From NCBI GenBank assembly GCA_035267045.1, contig DATFMH010000124.1:1-59915 (forward strand): a stretch of DNA of 59,915 nucleotides, given 5' to 3'. Shown here one piece after another: positions 1-8,684 of the stretch (positions within the stretch are counted from its first letter, which is position 1; each line of letters begins with the position of its first letter). Origin of the DNA: DATFMH01 sp035267045. Lineage in GTDB: Bacteria > Bacteroidota > Rhodothermia > Balneolales > DATFMH01. The position numbers and the translations under genes are program-made. The notes under the pieces are model-generated. The model was not told the origin of the DNA. It saw nothing but the letters and a program-made list of their open reading frames with translations, and made no database searches.

Positions 1-1152
1 GCCTCAAAATATTTCACCCCGGCATCGAACAATAAATTATTCACGTTTTACGCTGCATTAAACATCCTTCCGGATTCCATTCCTGCTTTGCGATATGTGA
101 TTAAAAACGATTCTCTAATTTTTTGGGGAACAGGGGATCCGACTTTTCTTCATCCCTATTTTAAAGAGCAACCCACGTTTCATTTCCTGGAAAATCATAA
201 CAAAAAATTGTTTTTCTCACCGGATAATTTTTCTGATAAACCGCTTGGCCCGGGTTGGTCGTGGGATGATTACAATTATTATTATTCTACGGAAAGAGCG
301 CCATTTCCCATTTATGGCAATTTTGCACGGTTTACAATAAACAAAATTGTTAGTTATCAAATTGACCGTAAAGGGGATAAGCCGTTAGTACAGCCGAAGT
401 ATTTCGCAAATCAGGTTATTGATTCTGTTTCAAATCCGGATGAGCATGATCTGATAGTCCGGAACCGCTCAGATAATCAATTTAATTATTTCCCGCAGAC
501 AGATACGACCTCGTTTTCCGAAGACGTCCCTTTTAAATATACACCGGAATTGATGGTGAAATTATTAGGTGATACGTTGCATAAGCATGTAGGAATTGTA
601 CATATTCCTTTGGAACGTAATGCGAAAACATTGTACAGCATTCCAACTGATTCGGTGTATAAAAGAATGCTATTGGTCAGTGATAATTTCCTGGCCGAGC
701 AGTTACTATTGTCGTGTTCTGCCCGTATTAGCGGGACAATGAATTCACGAAGCGCCATTTACTATATCAGGAAACATTATCTGCAGGGAATACCAGATAA
801 ACCGGTCTGGGTCGATGGATCCGGATTATCCCGCCTGGACCTGGAAACGCCGCGTAATATGGTTTGGATTCTCAATAAAATCAGGCAAAAAATGCCGCAA
901 GATAAGCTGTTTGAATTATTACCAACAGGTGGGGAAACAGGCACGCTTAAAGACTGGTATAAAGCGGGTACGCCCTATGTACACGGTAAAACGGGCACGC
1001 TCAGTAATAATCATAACCTAAGCGGCTACCTGATTACCAAAAGCGGCAAAACATTGATATTCAGCCTGATGATCAATCATTATGTCGATTCCACAACAAC
1101 CATAAGAAAAGAAATGCAGCAAATCCTCTGGAAGGTGCATGAGATTTACTGA
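1..1152 (+). CDS. dacB: D-alanyl-D-alanine carboxypeptidase/endopeptidase (PBP4 family), 5' end outside window
   Basis: Penicillin-binding protein 4 class enzyme (peptidase family S13) that trims or cleaves peptidoglycan stem peptides in the periplasm. The reading frame is open back to base 1, so the gene begins outside the window; 383 residues are visible. All three serine-hydrolase motifs are present: SNNK (SxxK, nucleophile Ser at bases 25-27, Lys at 34-36), SDN at 679-687 and KTG at 988-996. The TTG at 88 could be mistaken for a start, but it would cut off the SxxK motif, which is preceded in frame by the family-typical PAS. The long stretch between SxxK and SDN matches the inserted domains of PBP4. 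The signal peptide is not visible. Family assignment is secure. Confidence 0.9.
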   Translation, partial: ASKYFTPASNNKLFTFYAALNILPDSIPALRYVIKNDSLIFWGTGDPTFLHPYFKEQPTFHFLENHNKKLFFSPDNFSDKPLGPGWSWDDYNYYYSTERAPFPIYGNFARFTINKIVSYQIDRKGDKPLVQPKYFANQVIDSVSNPDEHDLIVRNRSDNQFNYFPQTDTTSFSEDVPFKYTPELMVKLLGDTLHKHVGIVHIPLERNAKTLYSIPTDSVYKRMLLVSDNFLAEQLLLSCSARISGTMNSRSAIYYIRKHYLQGIPDKPVWVDGSGLSRLDLETPRNMVWILNKIRQKMPQDKLFELLPTGGETGTLKDWYKAGTPYVHGKTGTLSNNHNLSGYLITKSGKTLIFSLMINHYVDSTTTIRKEMQQILWKVHEIY

Positions 1153-1501
1153 TTTCAATGAGCAATTACCAATGATCAATACAACCGAATCCGAAGGACT
1201 CTACCCCAAATTTCTCCCCTGGGGGAGATGTAAGTGGGGGTTCGTGATTAATGGCTTGGGTTAAATAAAAGTTTCATGCTCCTTTCTTTGATCACAATTA
1301 TAACAAAAACAATAGAAGGGGATTACCACTCCCAAAAGCCTTCGGGATCGTAATGACAGTCAAAGAATTTTAGTTGGTTTTCTTTTGTTGCCTGAATTGG
1401 AAATCAGGTGTCAGGACGGGTCCCGGTCGTCCGTGGTCTGTCGTCTTTAAATTAAATCCGCGATAATCCGCATAATCTGCGTCGTCCGCGTTCCATTTCA
1501 C
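1153..1501. repeat. Gene-free stretch made of several degenerate short-period repeats
   Basis: No gene is seen. The stretch is a patchwork of low-complexity units: CAATGAGCAATTACCAAT-like at 1156-1180, a C/G-rich run at about 1204-1240, a stretch around 1335-1365 including CGGGATCGTAATGACAG, a GTCCGTGGTCTGTCGTC-like run near 1426-1446, and a roughly 9-10 base repeat of TCCGCG/TCTGCG type at about 1456-1495. This last type continues into the 3' end of the following leftward gene. Similar units occur at other gene ends in this window. No terminator for dacB is evident. Function is unknown. Confidence 0.5.
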
Positions 1502-2758
1502 TTACATTTTATAATTACTCTCCGTGATTTCCGTGCCTTCTTTGTGTCCCCTGTGGCTATCTTTTTTCAAAAAGAAATATCCAACGACCGATCCCAATAA
1601 GCCGATAATACCCCCAAGGTAAAAAGAAGAAGGTATATTGAGCACATCAACCACGGCACCGAATGCGATAGGACCTACAACCTGCCCGGCACTCATCGAT
1701 GTTGTAAAGGCGCCGGTTACTGCACCTTGCCCGTGAATGCGCCCCCTGTCGGTCCGTATGGCCACGGCCGACGCCCGGGAAACGGCACTGAATGCGCCCA
1801 TCAACATGACCAATACTCCTATGAGATATTCATTGGATAAAACCGGAATTATGAACATAGGAAGAGTACTGAGCAGTCCAAATACAAGGATTATCTCATT
1901 CCGGTATTGGATACGTTTATCCGCCAGGATACCGGAAGGGTATTGCAAAACGGCCCCGGCAAGCATATAACTCGAGAGCATGAGTCCGACACCGGTCTTG
2001 CTCATCTCAATATAAGATGTGGCGAGGATAGGAAAAAAAGTATTAAAACCCCACCTGTAAAATCCTCTTGATCCCATATACGACATCAGGCCCATCATAC
2101 TGGAATCCGAGAAAACTTTTTTTAATGATTTAAAAAACGATATCTGTGGTCGTGAGGTGATTTCATGATGCGTCTCGGTTACTTTCGGAACCAGCCAGAA
2201 TACGAGTAACAGCGACAGGAAACCCAGAGCCGCCATAGCATAAAACGGGGCCTCAAGGTTATAGGCATCTGATAAATAACCGCCCAGGGTCGGTCCCAGG
2301 GCTGTACCGGCAAACATGGAAATAAAGAAGAGATTCATGTACTGCCCCTCTTTGCCTTTCGGGGTGATATCGCCGATATAGGATTGCGCTATGGGGGTGA
2401 CCATCACGGAAGCAAAACCCTGGACCGTGCGAACGAGTCCGAGGACGAATGGGGTAGTGGCATACACATAACCAATGGATAAAATGACATAGAGCAGGAG
2501 CCCGGCCAAAAGCATGTTTTTCCTGCCGTGATTATCGGAATACTGACCCATGATGGGAGCAAAAATACCTCTTGATATAGCAAAACCGGAGAAGATCAGG
2601 CCCAGGATAATACCGGATGCACCCATGCTTTTAGCATAGAGCGGCATAATGGGTTCGATAATACTGAATCCAAGCATGGAAACAGCTGTGGCCACAAACA
2701 AACCGGCAAACGCACCTTTATCAAACTTGTTTTCTTCACGTGATAGATTCATTGACAT
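1502..2758 (-). CDS. MFS transporter, drug-efflux-like
   Basis: Twelve-helix major facilitator superfamily transporter of the inner membrane, 418 residues, resembling TetA/Bmr-type proton-driven exporters. The loop between helices 2 and 3 carries the MFS motif A (GQYSDNHGRKN). The central cytoplasmic loop falls near residues 190-215. The last 18 residues (SHRGHKEGTEITESNYKM) do not look like transporter sequence: bases 1502-1558 belong to the same degenerate repeat type that fills the adjacent intergenic stretch, so the original C-terminus was probably at about residue 400. Substrate cannot be told. It stands alone, with no close neighbour on the same strand. Family assignment is secure; drug efflux is inferred from similarity only. 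Confidence 0.85.
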   Translation of the reverse strand: MSMNLSREENKFDKGAFAGLFVATAVSMLGFSIIEPIMPLYAKSMGASGIILGLIFSGFAISRGIFAPIMGQYSDNHGRKNMLLAGLLLYVILSIGYVYATTPFVLGLVRTVQGFASVMVTPIAQSYIGDITPKGKEGQYMNLFFISMFAGTALGPTLGGYLSDAYNLEAPFYAMAALGFLSLLLVFWLVPKVTETHHEITSRPQISFFKSLKKVFSDSSMMGLMSYMGSRGFYRWGFNTFFPILATSYIEMSKTGVGLMLSSYMLAGAVLQYPSGILADKRIQYRNEIILVFGLLSTLPMFIIPVLSNEYLIGVLVMLMGAFSAVSRASAVAIRTDRGRIHGQGAVTGAFTTSMSAGQVVGPIAFGAVVDVLNIPSSFYLGGIIGLLGSVVGYFFLKKDSHRGHKEGTEITESNYKM

Positions 2759-3297
2759 GTGATGAAATTACAACCTGCCTGGTTAAGTATTTGTAAAATG
2801 ATATAAGTTATGCGGGGTAACGTAATGCAGGTTGAAAGGATTCAGCGCATGGTGCAAAGAGCAGGGCGCATGGTGTTAGGACACGAATTGAGGTTTTCCA
2901 AAAGTATATTTTTGAATCTGAAAACCTAAATAATTTAGAAACACAATTATAACTTGAAAATGAATGTCCTCCCTATTGTTAGGGATAGCTTGTCCCGGAT
3001 TCTTTCGGGAATTAAGGTGGGTAAGATCGTTCCCAAGGCTATTATATTGATTTTATACGATTTATAGTTGGCAGATCCGCAAAGTTTTAGAAACTTTGCG
3101 GATCTTATCATAATTAAGGCACAAAGCTCGTAGGGATATGCCATGGCCTGTCCCTGCCGGCTTTAAGCCTTTTCATCGGTATGATTTATTATCTTTATAT
3201 GGCCGCGGTATAAAAATAACCAATCATAAACCCATAAATTTTCGTGAAAACCTCTTATCTTTGTTGTTCACATGTATAAAATAAGGTTTATTTCAAA
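2759..3297. other. Gene-free stretch of 539 bases with dispersed-repeat fragments
   Basis: No convincing gene; a 65-codon open frame on the minus strand at 2947-3144 runs through repeat sequence and is judged spurious. Contents: a GCGCATGGTG-containing run near 2845-2872, a run with GGATAGCTTGTCCCGG at about 2983-2998, the perfect inverted repeat at 3073-3105 and a run with GGGATATGCCATGGCCTGTCCCTG at about 3134-3157. The right end presumably holds the promoter of the agmatine deiminase gene, but no motif is clear. Confidence 0.5.
3073..3105. repeat. Perfect 15-bp inverted repeat with 3-base loop
   Basis: The arm AGATCCGCAAAGTTT (3073-3087) is followed by TAG and the exact reverse complement AAACTTTGCGGATCT (3091-3105). 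There is no T-tract typical of an intrinsic terminator on either side. It lies between divergently transcribed genes (MFS leftward, agmatine deiminase rightward), so a terminator role is unlikely. A mobile palindromic repeat or a protein-binding site is more plausible. Confidence 0.75.
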
Positions 3298-4368
3298 ATG
3301 AACGGAGATCTGCCCATAAACCAAGGATATCACATGCCACCTGAATGGCACCCTCATTCGGGCACGGAATTGCATTGGCCGGAGAACCGGGAGACATGGC
3401 CCGGAGAGCGGCTGGCAAGGGTGGAGAAGGTGTATCTTCGTATCATTGAAGCATTACAGCCCTATGAACGTATTCATCTGTTCGTGTCAAATGAATCATC
3501 CAGAGAGCATGTATTGAAACAATTGGAGAAAGCCGGCCTTTCGAGAGACAATATTAGGTTTCATATTAAAAAAATTAATGATGTTTGGGCTCGGGACTGT
3601 GGACCGATTTTTATCGGAAGACAAAAGAGTGATCAGGACTGGGAATATGCTATCACCAACTGGGAGTACAATGCGTGGGGTGGTAAATATCCGCCGTTTT
3701 CGGATGATAATGAAATACCAGCTTATTTTACTGAGAAAAATAACTTACCCCGTTATGATACCGGGATGGTGCTTGAAGGGGGCTCCATTGAGATAAATGG
3801 TAATGGGATCTTAATGACTACCGAATCGGTATTATTGAATCCCAATCGTAATCCTTCTCTTGGTAAATCAGAAATTGAGGACAGACTTAAGAATTTTCTA
3901 GGACAGAAAAAAATAATCTGGCTGAAAGAGGGACTCGCCGGCGACGATACGGATGGCCACATCGATGATTTATGCAGGTTTGTTAATGAGCGCACAATCG
4001 TGACGATGGCAACGGATAATCCGAATGATGTAAACTACCGGATACTGCAGGAAAACCTTGAGATACTTCATTCTGCCACAGATGTTTATGGGCGTTCATT
4101 TACGGTTGAAACACTTCCCATGCCGGAGACCAGAATAGAAGGGGTCACCGTAGACGGATCTGAATATGTGCCTGCCAGTTATGCGAATTTTTATATTGCC
4201 AATGAGGTTGTGCTATTACCCTATTACGACGAACGTTATGATGATCAGGTTCGCGAACAACTTCAACATTATTTTCCGGGTAGAAAAGTGATTGGAATAC
4301 CGTGCCAGGACCTTGTATGGGGACAGGGATCCATCCATTGTATTACTCAACAGTTATATGGTGTATAG
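3298..4368 (+). CDS. aguA: Agmatine deiminase
   Basis: Peptidyl-arginine-deiminase-fold enzyme that hydrolyses agmatine to N-carbamoylputrescine and ammonia, the first step of a polyamine route; cytosolic. 356 residues, typical length. Visible motifs: MPPEWHPH near residue 13, WARDCGP at 97-103, LEGGSIEINGNG near 159-170, GDDTDGHID at 215-223 with catalytic His221, and GQGSIHCITQQ with catalytic Cys348. The partner N-carbamoylputrescine amidohydrolase (AguB) is not in this window, so the next step must be encoded elsewhere. The ATG at 3298 leaves about 12 residues before the conserved start of the domain; no Shine-Dalgarno sequence is visible. Confidence 0.93.
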   Translation: MNGDLPINQGYHMPPEWHPHSGTELHWPENRETWPGERLARVEKVYLRIIEALQPYERIHLFVSNESSREHVLKQLEKAGLSRDNIRFHIKKINDVWARDCGPIFIGRQKSDQDWEYAITNWEYNAWGGKYPPFSDDNEIPAYFTEKNNLPRYDTGMVLEGGSIEINGNGILMTTESVLLNPNRNPSLGKSEIEDRLKNFLGQKKIIWLKEGLAGDDTDGHIDDLCRFVNERTIVTMATDNPNDVNYRILQENLEILHSATDVYGRSFTVETLPMPETRIEGVTVDGSEYVPASYANFYIANEVVLLPYYDERYDDQVREQLQHYFPGRKVIGIPCQDLVWGQGSIHCITQQLYGV

Positions 4369-4397
4369 CTATTTAAGTTGTATTTAAATAGTTTTTT
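4369..4397 (+). terminator. Intrinsic terminator after agmatine deiminase
   Basis: The inverted repeat CTATTTAA (4369-4376) and TTAAATAG (4384-4391), with a 7-base loop, starts immediately after the stop codon and is followed by six T at 4392-4397. The stem is AT-only, hence weak, but the T-tract and position fit termination. Confidence 0.5.
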
Positions 4398-4442
4398 ATA
4401 GAACACTTTAAATAAGTGAAATTACGGCCATAACTATTCGTT

Positions 4443-4450
4443 AAGGAGGT
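4443..4450 (+). promoter_or_regulatory. Consensus Shine-Dalgarno sequence
   Basis: AAGGAGGT sits four bases before the ATG at 4455. It is notable because most housekeeping genes in this window (gatB, tpiA, leuS, pyk, rho, alr, glyA, rpiB) have no such site. Confidence 0.7.
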
Positions 4451-4454
4451 TTGT

Positions 4455-5768
4455 ATGCGCAGATTGTGGCGGATAATATTCATTATGTTCCTGATCGCCA
4501 TCCCTTTCAGTTTAAAGGCTCAGGTATTTGTGAAGGGGAATGTCATAGATGCTAATACCGGTGAACCACTTGTAGGGGCTCATGTTTATGATTCCGATTC
4601 ATACAATGGAACGGCTACGGATATGCACGGGCATTTTATGCTTGTACTATCACCTGGAAATCACACTCTCGTTTTTTCTTATATAGGATATAGGATCGAT
4701 ACGAAATTGATATATGTAGTAGAGGGAAAAGGATCAAATTTAGAGGATGTTACATTGAATCCGGTCATCTATGAATTAAAAAGCCTTGTTGTCGAAGAAT
4801 ACAGGTCGCCCGATAAATTAATTAAACTTGCCCGTAAACATTATTATAAGGTTAACTCGGAGTATCATACAGAATCCGAACAATTTTACCGGTGGATAAC
4901 GAGTCATAACGAAAACCCCGTTCATTTGGCTGAAGCTGTTTATACGGTAAATGAAAAAGAGAAAGAAGTTCTTTGGAAACTCAATGAGGGAAGGATGGTA
5001 AACAGTGTTAAAAATCAATATCTGCCGAGGATATTTTACATGAATTTGATTGACATCCTTAGAAAGTTCAACCTCTTTGATGAACTGTTGGGGATATCAG
5101 GTCCGCTGGCGGATAATTGGCGGTATGTTTACGACTACCGTATTGTGAGAAGAAGTTATCTCGATACACTCGAGGTTTATCAGGTTGCCTTTAAACCTAA
5201 AAAAAACCGCATGGATCTGTTTCGTGGGTCAGTTTACATCGAGACTAACCATTTTAATGTGGTAGGGGCGGATATCTACATACCCAAATTCCGTGATCCG
5301 TATGTCCTGAAATATGATAAATCAATAATACATAAAGGTGATTTTAAATTTGACGACACGAGTGTCTGGTATCGTTTCAGAGCTTCACCTATACCGATTA
5401 AAGGAAAAGAGAAGAAATATGCGTGGCTGACCTATACATCAGATATCAGTATCATTACAAATTTTGAAGCCAGATTACACTATACGAGAAGTCAGATGGT
5501 TGCACAGAATCTGGATAAATCGGATTATCATATCAAATCAACCCTGATTACTCATTGTCATAGCGTCTCATTTAAATACCGGTTCAAAAATTTTGAGTTA
5601 AACAGAAAAAATGCCTCCAATGATTCTGATTTCATAGATGAATTGAAGAAAACAACCTATAATCCCGATTATTGGCGGAATCTTGCACGTTTTGGCGTTT
5701 CGGAAATTAAAAATCAGACACTGAGCTATTTTAAAAAAGATGGAATTATAAAGTTTTCTACGAATTAA
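4455..5768 (+). CDS. Exported carboxypeptidase-regulatory-domain protein (DUF5686-like remainder)
   Basis: 437-residue exported protein of unknown role. It has a signal peptide (residues 1-22, ending LKAQ), then a CarboxypepD_reg-like beta-sandwich (about 24-105: VKGNVIDANTGEPLVGAHVY, followed by GTATDMHGHF and VFSYIGY). The remaining 330 residues have no recognised motif but resemble the DUF5686/carboxypeptidase-like proteins of Bacteroidota. Unlike SusC/TonB receptors it is too short to hold a plug and a 22-strand barrel. It stands between a terminator and gatB with 65 bases to gatB. The start is fixed by the strong Shine-Dalgarno sequence. Domain call is fairly sure; the role is not known. 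Confidence 0.7.
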   Translation: MRRLWRIIFIMFLIAIPFSLKAQVFVKGNVIDANTGEPLVGAHVYDSDSYNGTATDMHGHFMLVLSPGNHTLVFSYIGYRIDTKLIYVVEGKGSNLEDVTLNPVIYELKSLVVEEYRSPDKLIKLARKHYYKVNSEYHTESEQFYRWITSHNENPVHLAEAVYTVNEKEKEVLWKLNEGRMVNSVKNQYLPRIFYMNLIDILRKFNLFDELLGISGPLADNWRYVYDYRIVRRSYLDTLEVYQVAFKPKKNRMDLFRGSVYIETNHFNVVGADIYIPKFRDPYVLKYDKSIIHKGDFKFDDTSVWYRFRASPIPIKGKEKKYAWLTYTSDISIITNFEARLHYTRSQMVAQNLDKSDYHIKSTLITHCHSVSFKYRFKNFELNRKNASNDSDFIDELKKTTYNPDYWRNLARFGVSEIKNQTLSYFKKDGIIKFSTN

Positions 5769-5833
5769 TGCATTTTGTTTAATATTTTAACATGTTCTTG
5801 GAATAATCATTAAATGCATAATCAGAAAACTTT

Positions 5834-7294
5834 ATGAGTGTAACAGCGGATACCGAGTTTGAACCGGTAATAGGTCTTGAAGTTCACGCACAATTATTAA
5901 CTAAAAGTAAAGCTTTCACTCCGATATCTACGGAATATGGTGGCGAACCGAACACGCAGGTAAGTCCGTTATGTTTAGGGCATCCCGGGACGCTTCCTGT
6001 GCTTAATGAGAACCTGGTTCGGTATATCATTAAAATGGGCCTGGCTACCAATTGCGGTGTAGCCCGGAAATCCATTTTTGCCCGTAAGAATTATTTCTAT
6101 CCGGATTTACCCAAAGGGTACCAGATATCTCAGTATGAAACTCCCATTTGTCATGAGGGATATATCGACATAACGCTCCCGGACGGTACGGAAAAAAGAA
6201 TTGGTATCACACGAATTCATATGGAAGAAGATGCGGGTAAATCGATTCATGATCAGGATCCTTATAATACACTCGTCGACTTAAACCGTGCCGGTGTTCC
6301 CCTTATCGAGATTGTATCGGAACCGGACTTACGCTCCCCGCAGGAGGCTTATGCGTACCTGACCAAGATTAAACAGATCGTACAATATCTCGAAATCTGT
6401 GATGGAAACATGGAAGAGGGAAGTTTGCGCTGTGATGCCAACGTCTCGATACGGCCAAAGGGACAAAAAGAATTTGGTACGCGTACCGAGCTTAAAAATA
6501 TGAATTCGTTCCGGAATGTGGAACGGGCTATAACATATGAGATTGAGCGTCAGAGTGATGTCATCCGTTCCGGTGGAGTTATCAATCAGCAGACATTATT
6601 GTGGGATTCCAATAAGATGGAAACGCGTAAAATGCGTTCCAAGGAGGAAGCTCACGACTATCGCTACTTCCCCGAACCGGATATTCCGCCTGTTGTGGTT
6701 ACCGAAAAAATGCTGGACGACATTCGTGATGAATTACCTGAAATGCCTGATGTGCGTCGTGAACGCTTCATGAATGATTTTAACCTTCCGGAATTTGATG
6801 CCGATGAATTAACGGAGACACGTTATATGGCAGACTTTTTTGAGGAGATTCTCGAATTTGTCAATAAGCCAAAAGCTGTCTCTAACCTGGTTATCACGGA
6901 AGTCAGGCGTATCCTTAATGAGCAAAGTATTACTATTCAACAATTTTCGGTATCTCCTGAGCGCCTGGCAGGCCTGGTTAAATTGCGTGATGATGATAAG
7001 ATCAGTTCTTCCGCGATGACGACTATTTTTAACGCAATGACAGAAGGTGATAAATCGGCCGAAGAATATGCTAAAGAACTGAATCTTTTGCAGGTTTCCG
7101 ATTCCGGTTTCATTGATACTCTTGTTGAAGAAATACTGGCTCAATTCCCTGATAAAGTAGAGCAATACGTTGGCGGTAAAGAAGGCTTGATGGGATTTTT
7201 TATCGGTCAGGTTATGAGAAAATCTAAAGGGAAAGCTAATCCACAAATGGTGAGAGATACATTCCTGGAAAAAATTAAAGAATATCAGAATTGA
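5834..7294 (+). CDS. gatB: Aspartyl/glutamyl-tRNA(Asn/Gln) amidotransferase subunit B
   Basis: GatB subunit of the GatCAB complex, which converts Glu-tRNA(Gln) or Asp-tRNA(Asn) to the amide form in the cytosol. 486 residues, family length. Visible signatures: EPVIGLEVHAQL near residue 11, the FARKNYFYPDLPKGYQISQY region near 80-100, HMEEDAGKS, and LVDLNRAGVPLIEIVSEPD; the C-terminal tRNA-binding YqeY-like tail is complete. gatA and gatC are not in this window, so the complex is encoded at dispersed loci. No Shine-Dalgarno sequence before the ATG. Confidence 0.96.
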   Translation: MSVTADTEFEPVIGLEVHAQLLTKSKAFTPISTEYGGEPNTQVSPLCLGHPGTLPVLNENLVRYIIKMGLATNCGVARKSIFARKNYFYPDLPKGYQISQYETPICHEGYIDITLPDGTEKRIGITRIHMEEDAGKSIHDQDPYNTLVDLNRAGVPLIEIVSEPDLRSPQEAYAYLTKIKQIVQYLEICDGNMEEGSLRCDANVSIRPKGQKEFGTRTELKNMNSFRNVERAITYEIERQSDVIRSGGVINQQTLLWDSNKMETRKMRSKEEAHDYRYFPEPDIPPVVVTEKMLDDIRDELPEMPDVRRERFMNDFNLPEFDADELTETRYMADFFEEILEFVNKPKAVSNLVITEVRRILNEQSITIQQFSVSPERLAGLVKLRDDDKISSSAMTTIFNAMTEGDKSAEEYAKELNLLQVSDSGFIDTLVEEILAQFPDKVEQYVGGKEGLMGFFIGQVMRKSKGKANPQMVRDTFLEKIKEYQN

Positions 7295-7325
7295 GCTATT
7301 AATATTTAGACGGCAAATCCCGGAT

Positions 7326-8684
7326 ATGAAAACAAAATATATACCTTTTTTGATAGGGTTATTGGCTTTTTACGCTTGTTCGCGCAAGCCTGAGAAGCCA
7401 ACGGCCATTGTTAAAGGTCAGATCACCGTTAATCCCAAAGTTGATTCTACGAGAGATTATAGCGGCATAAATGTAACTATTATCCATAGAGATACATCAG
7501 ACACTGCGGATACCCTTTTTCATGCTGTTACGGATACGACCGGCAATTTTACGGGTAAAGCGGTGTTCAAAAAACGGGCTATGTATCCAATGCTAATAAG
7601 TCGTAACGGTAATTTGATATCCAGCTCATCAGTGATTCTGGCCGATAATGATACGGTCTATATTGACGGTCAGATTCCACAATTTAATGAGACTGTTACG
7701 ATCAAATCTCGTGAAAATACGGCGTATAGTGTGTATCAAAGAGTGGAGCAAAACTATAATCGCCTGGTAAAATACGTTAACAGTGGCGCTTTACCTCAGG
7801 ATACTATACCGCATTTGATACAGACCTGGAGCAATTTGTTTTGGTCTGTTCGCAAAGATTATCCGAATACCATAGCTGCTGATCGTTCAACGGTAAATGC
7901 CATACAGCTGTTATCAGGTGCCTTCGATCAGGAGTTGTTACATAAATATGACAGCCTGAAAGTCAGTGACAGCTTGCGGGATATATTGGCCAAGACGGCA
8001 ACGGATGCTGCCGCAAGGACGTACGGATTGAATGGTGCTATACAATATATTGATTCATTGCGGAAATCGTCCCAAAATCCAAAATACAGGATGACGCTGA
8101 GTATGAATCAGATTAAGCTGTTATATGATAGCACTGAAATCAATCGTGCTCGTTCGGATTTATTGAATTTTAGGAAGCAGTATGATAAAAAGTTTTCCGA
8201 CGCAAAAGAATGGGCTGAGAATTTTCAGTATGATCTCGATCATCTTGCTCCCGGTATGGAGATGCCGTCTTTTAAAGTTGTAACTCTTTCGGGTGATACT
8301 GTATCAAACGAAACATTAAAAGGAAAACCTTATTTGTTGGAAATAACCGGTTTGGCCAATAAGTTATATCAAAACCAATTTCCACAAATGAAGGCAATTT
8401 ATTTGGTTTATAAGAATTTTGGTTTACAATATGTAACAGTACCGATCGATAAAAGTCAGGTGACTGTAAATGCCTTTTTTGATGAAAGAGGTAAAAACTG
8501 GCCTGTAGCTAAAGCCGGTTCCTATAAAAATTCAGATATGCTGAAACGATTCAATGTCCAATTGATACCGACTCGTTTTCTGGTGGACAGTAATGGAAAG
8601 ATAATCAGAAAATATGTAGGTATGGAAGTTGACAGGTTGATTTCAGATTTAAAATTAGCATTTAAAAAAAATACTAACTCATGA
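7326..8684 (+). CDS. Lipoprotein with thioredoxin-like (TlpA-type) domain lacking the CxxC
   Basis: 452 residues. Signal peptide with lipobox LAFYAC, lipidated Cys at about residue 18, so an envelope lipoprotein. Residues about 28-130 resemble a DUF4369-like beta domain, and 130-300 are helical. About 310-445 has the TlpA/AhpC fold outline: GMEMPSFKVVTLSGDTVS, then GKPYLLEITGLANK, and later NVQLIPTRFLVDSNGKIIRKYVG with the cis-Pro-like IPTRF. Where redox members have WCxxC, this protein has no cysteine, so it cannot act as a dithiol oxidoreductase. Its stop overlaps the tpiA start (ATGA), implying cotranscription with tpiA and purD. Role unknown. Confidence 0.7.
   Translation: MKTKYIPFLIGLLAFYACSRKPEKPTAIVKGQITVNPKVDSTRDYSGINVTIIHRDTSDTADTLFHAVTDTTGNFTGKAVFKKRAMYPMLISRNGNLISSSSVILADNDTVYIDGQIPQFNETVTIKSRENTAYSVYQRVEQNYNRLVKYVNSGALPQDTIPHLIQTWSNLFWSVRKDYPNTIAADRSTVNAIQLLSGAFDQELLHKYDSLKVSDSLRDILAKTATDAAARTYGLNGAIQYIDSLRKSSQNPKYRMTLSMNQIKLLYDSTEINRARSDLLNFRKQYDKKFSDAKEWAENFQYDLDHLAPGMEMPSFKVVTLSGDTVSNETLKGKPYLLEITGLANKLYQNQFPQMKAIYLVYKNFGLQYVTVPIDKSQVTVNAFFDERGKNWPVAKAGSYKNSDMLKRFNVQLIPTRFLVDSNGKIIRKYVGMEVDRLISDLKLAFKKNTNS

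Noticed and set aside
88..90. TTG as the start of the dacB gene
   Set aside because: The frame is open to base 1 and includes the catalytic SNNK motif upstream of this codon.
2947..3144. 65-codon minus-strand open frame
   Set aside because: It runs straight through the palindrome at 3073-3105 and other repeat pieces, with no protein-like composition or start signal.
1153..3297. Possible CRISPR array or insertion sequence from repeated units
   Set aside because: Units are degenerate, of short period and without regular spacers, and no cas or transposase gene is near.
6809..7246. 145-codon minus-strand open frame inside gatB
   Set aside because: It lies antisense inside an unmistakable gatB and has no family features.
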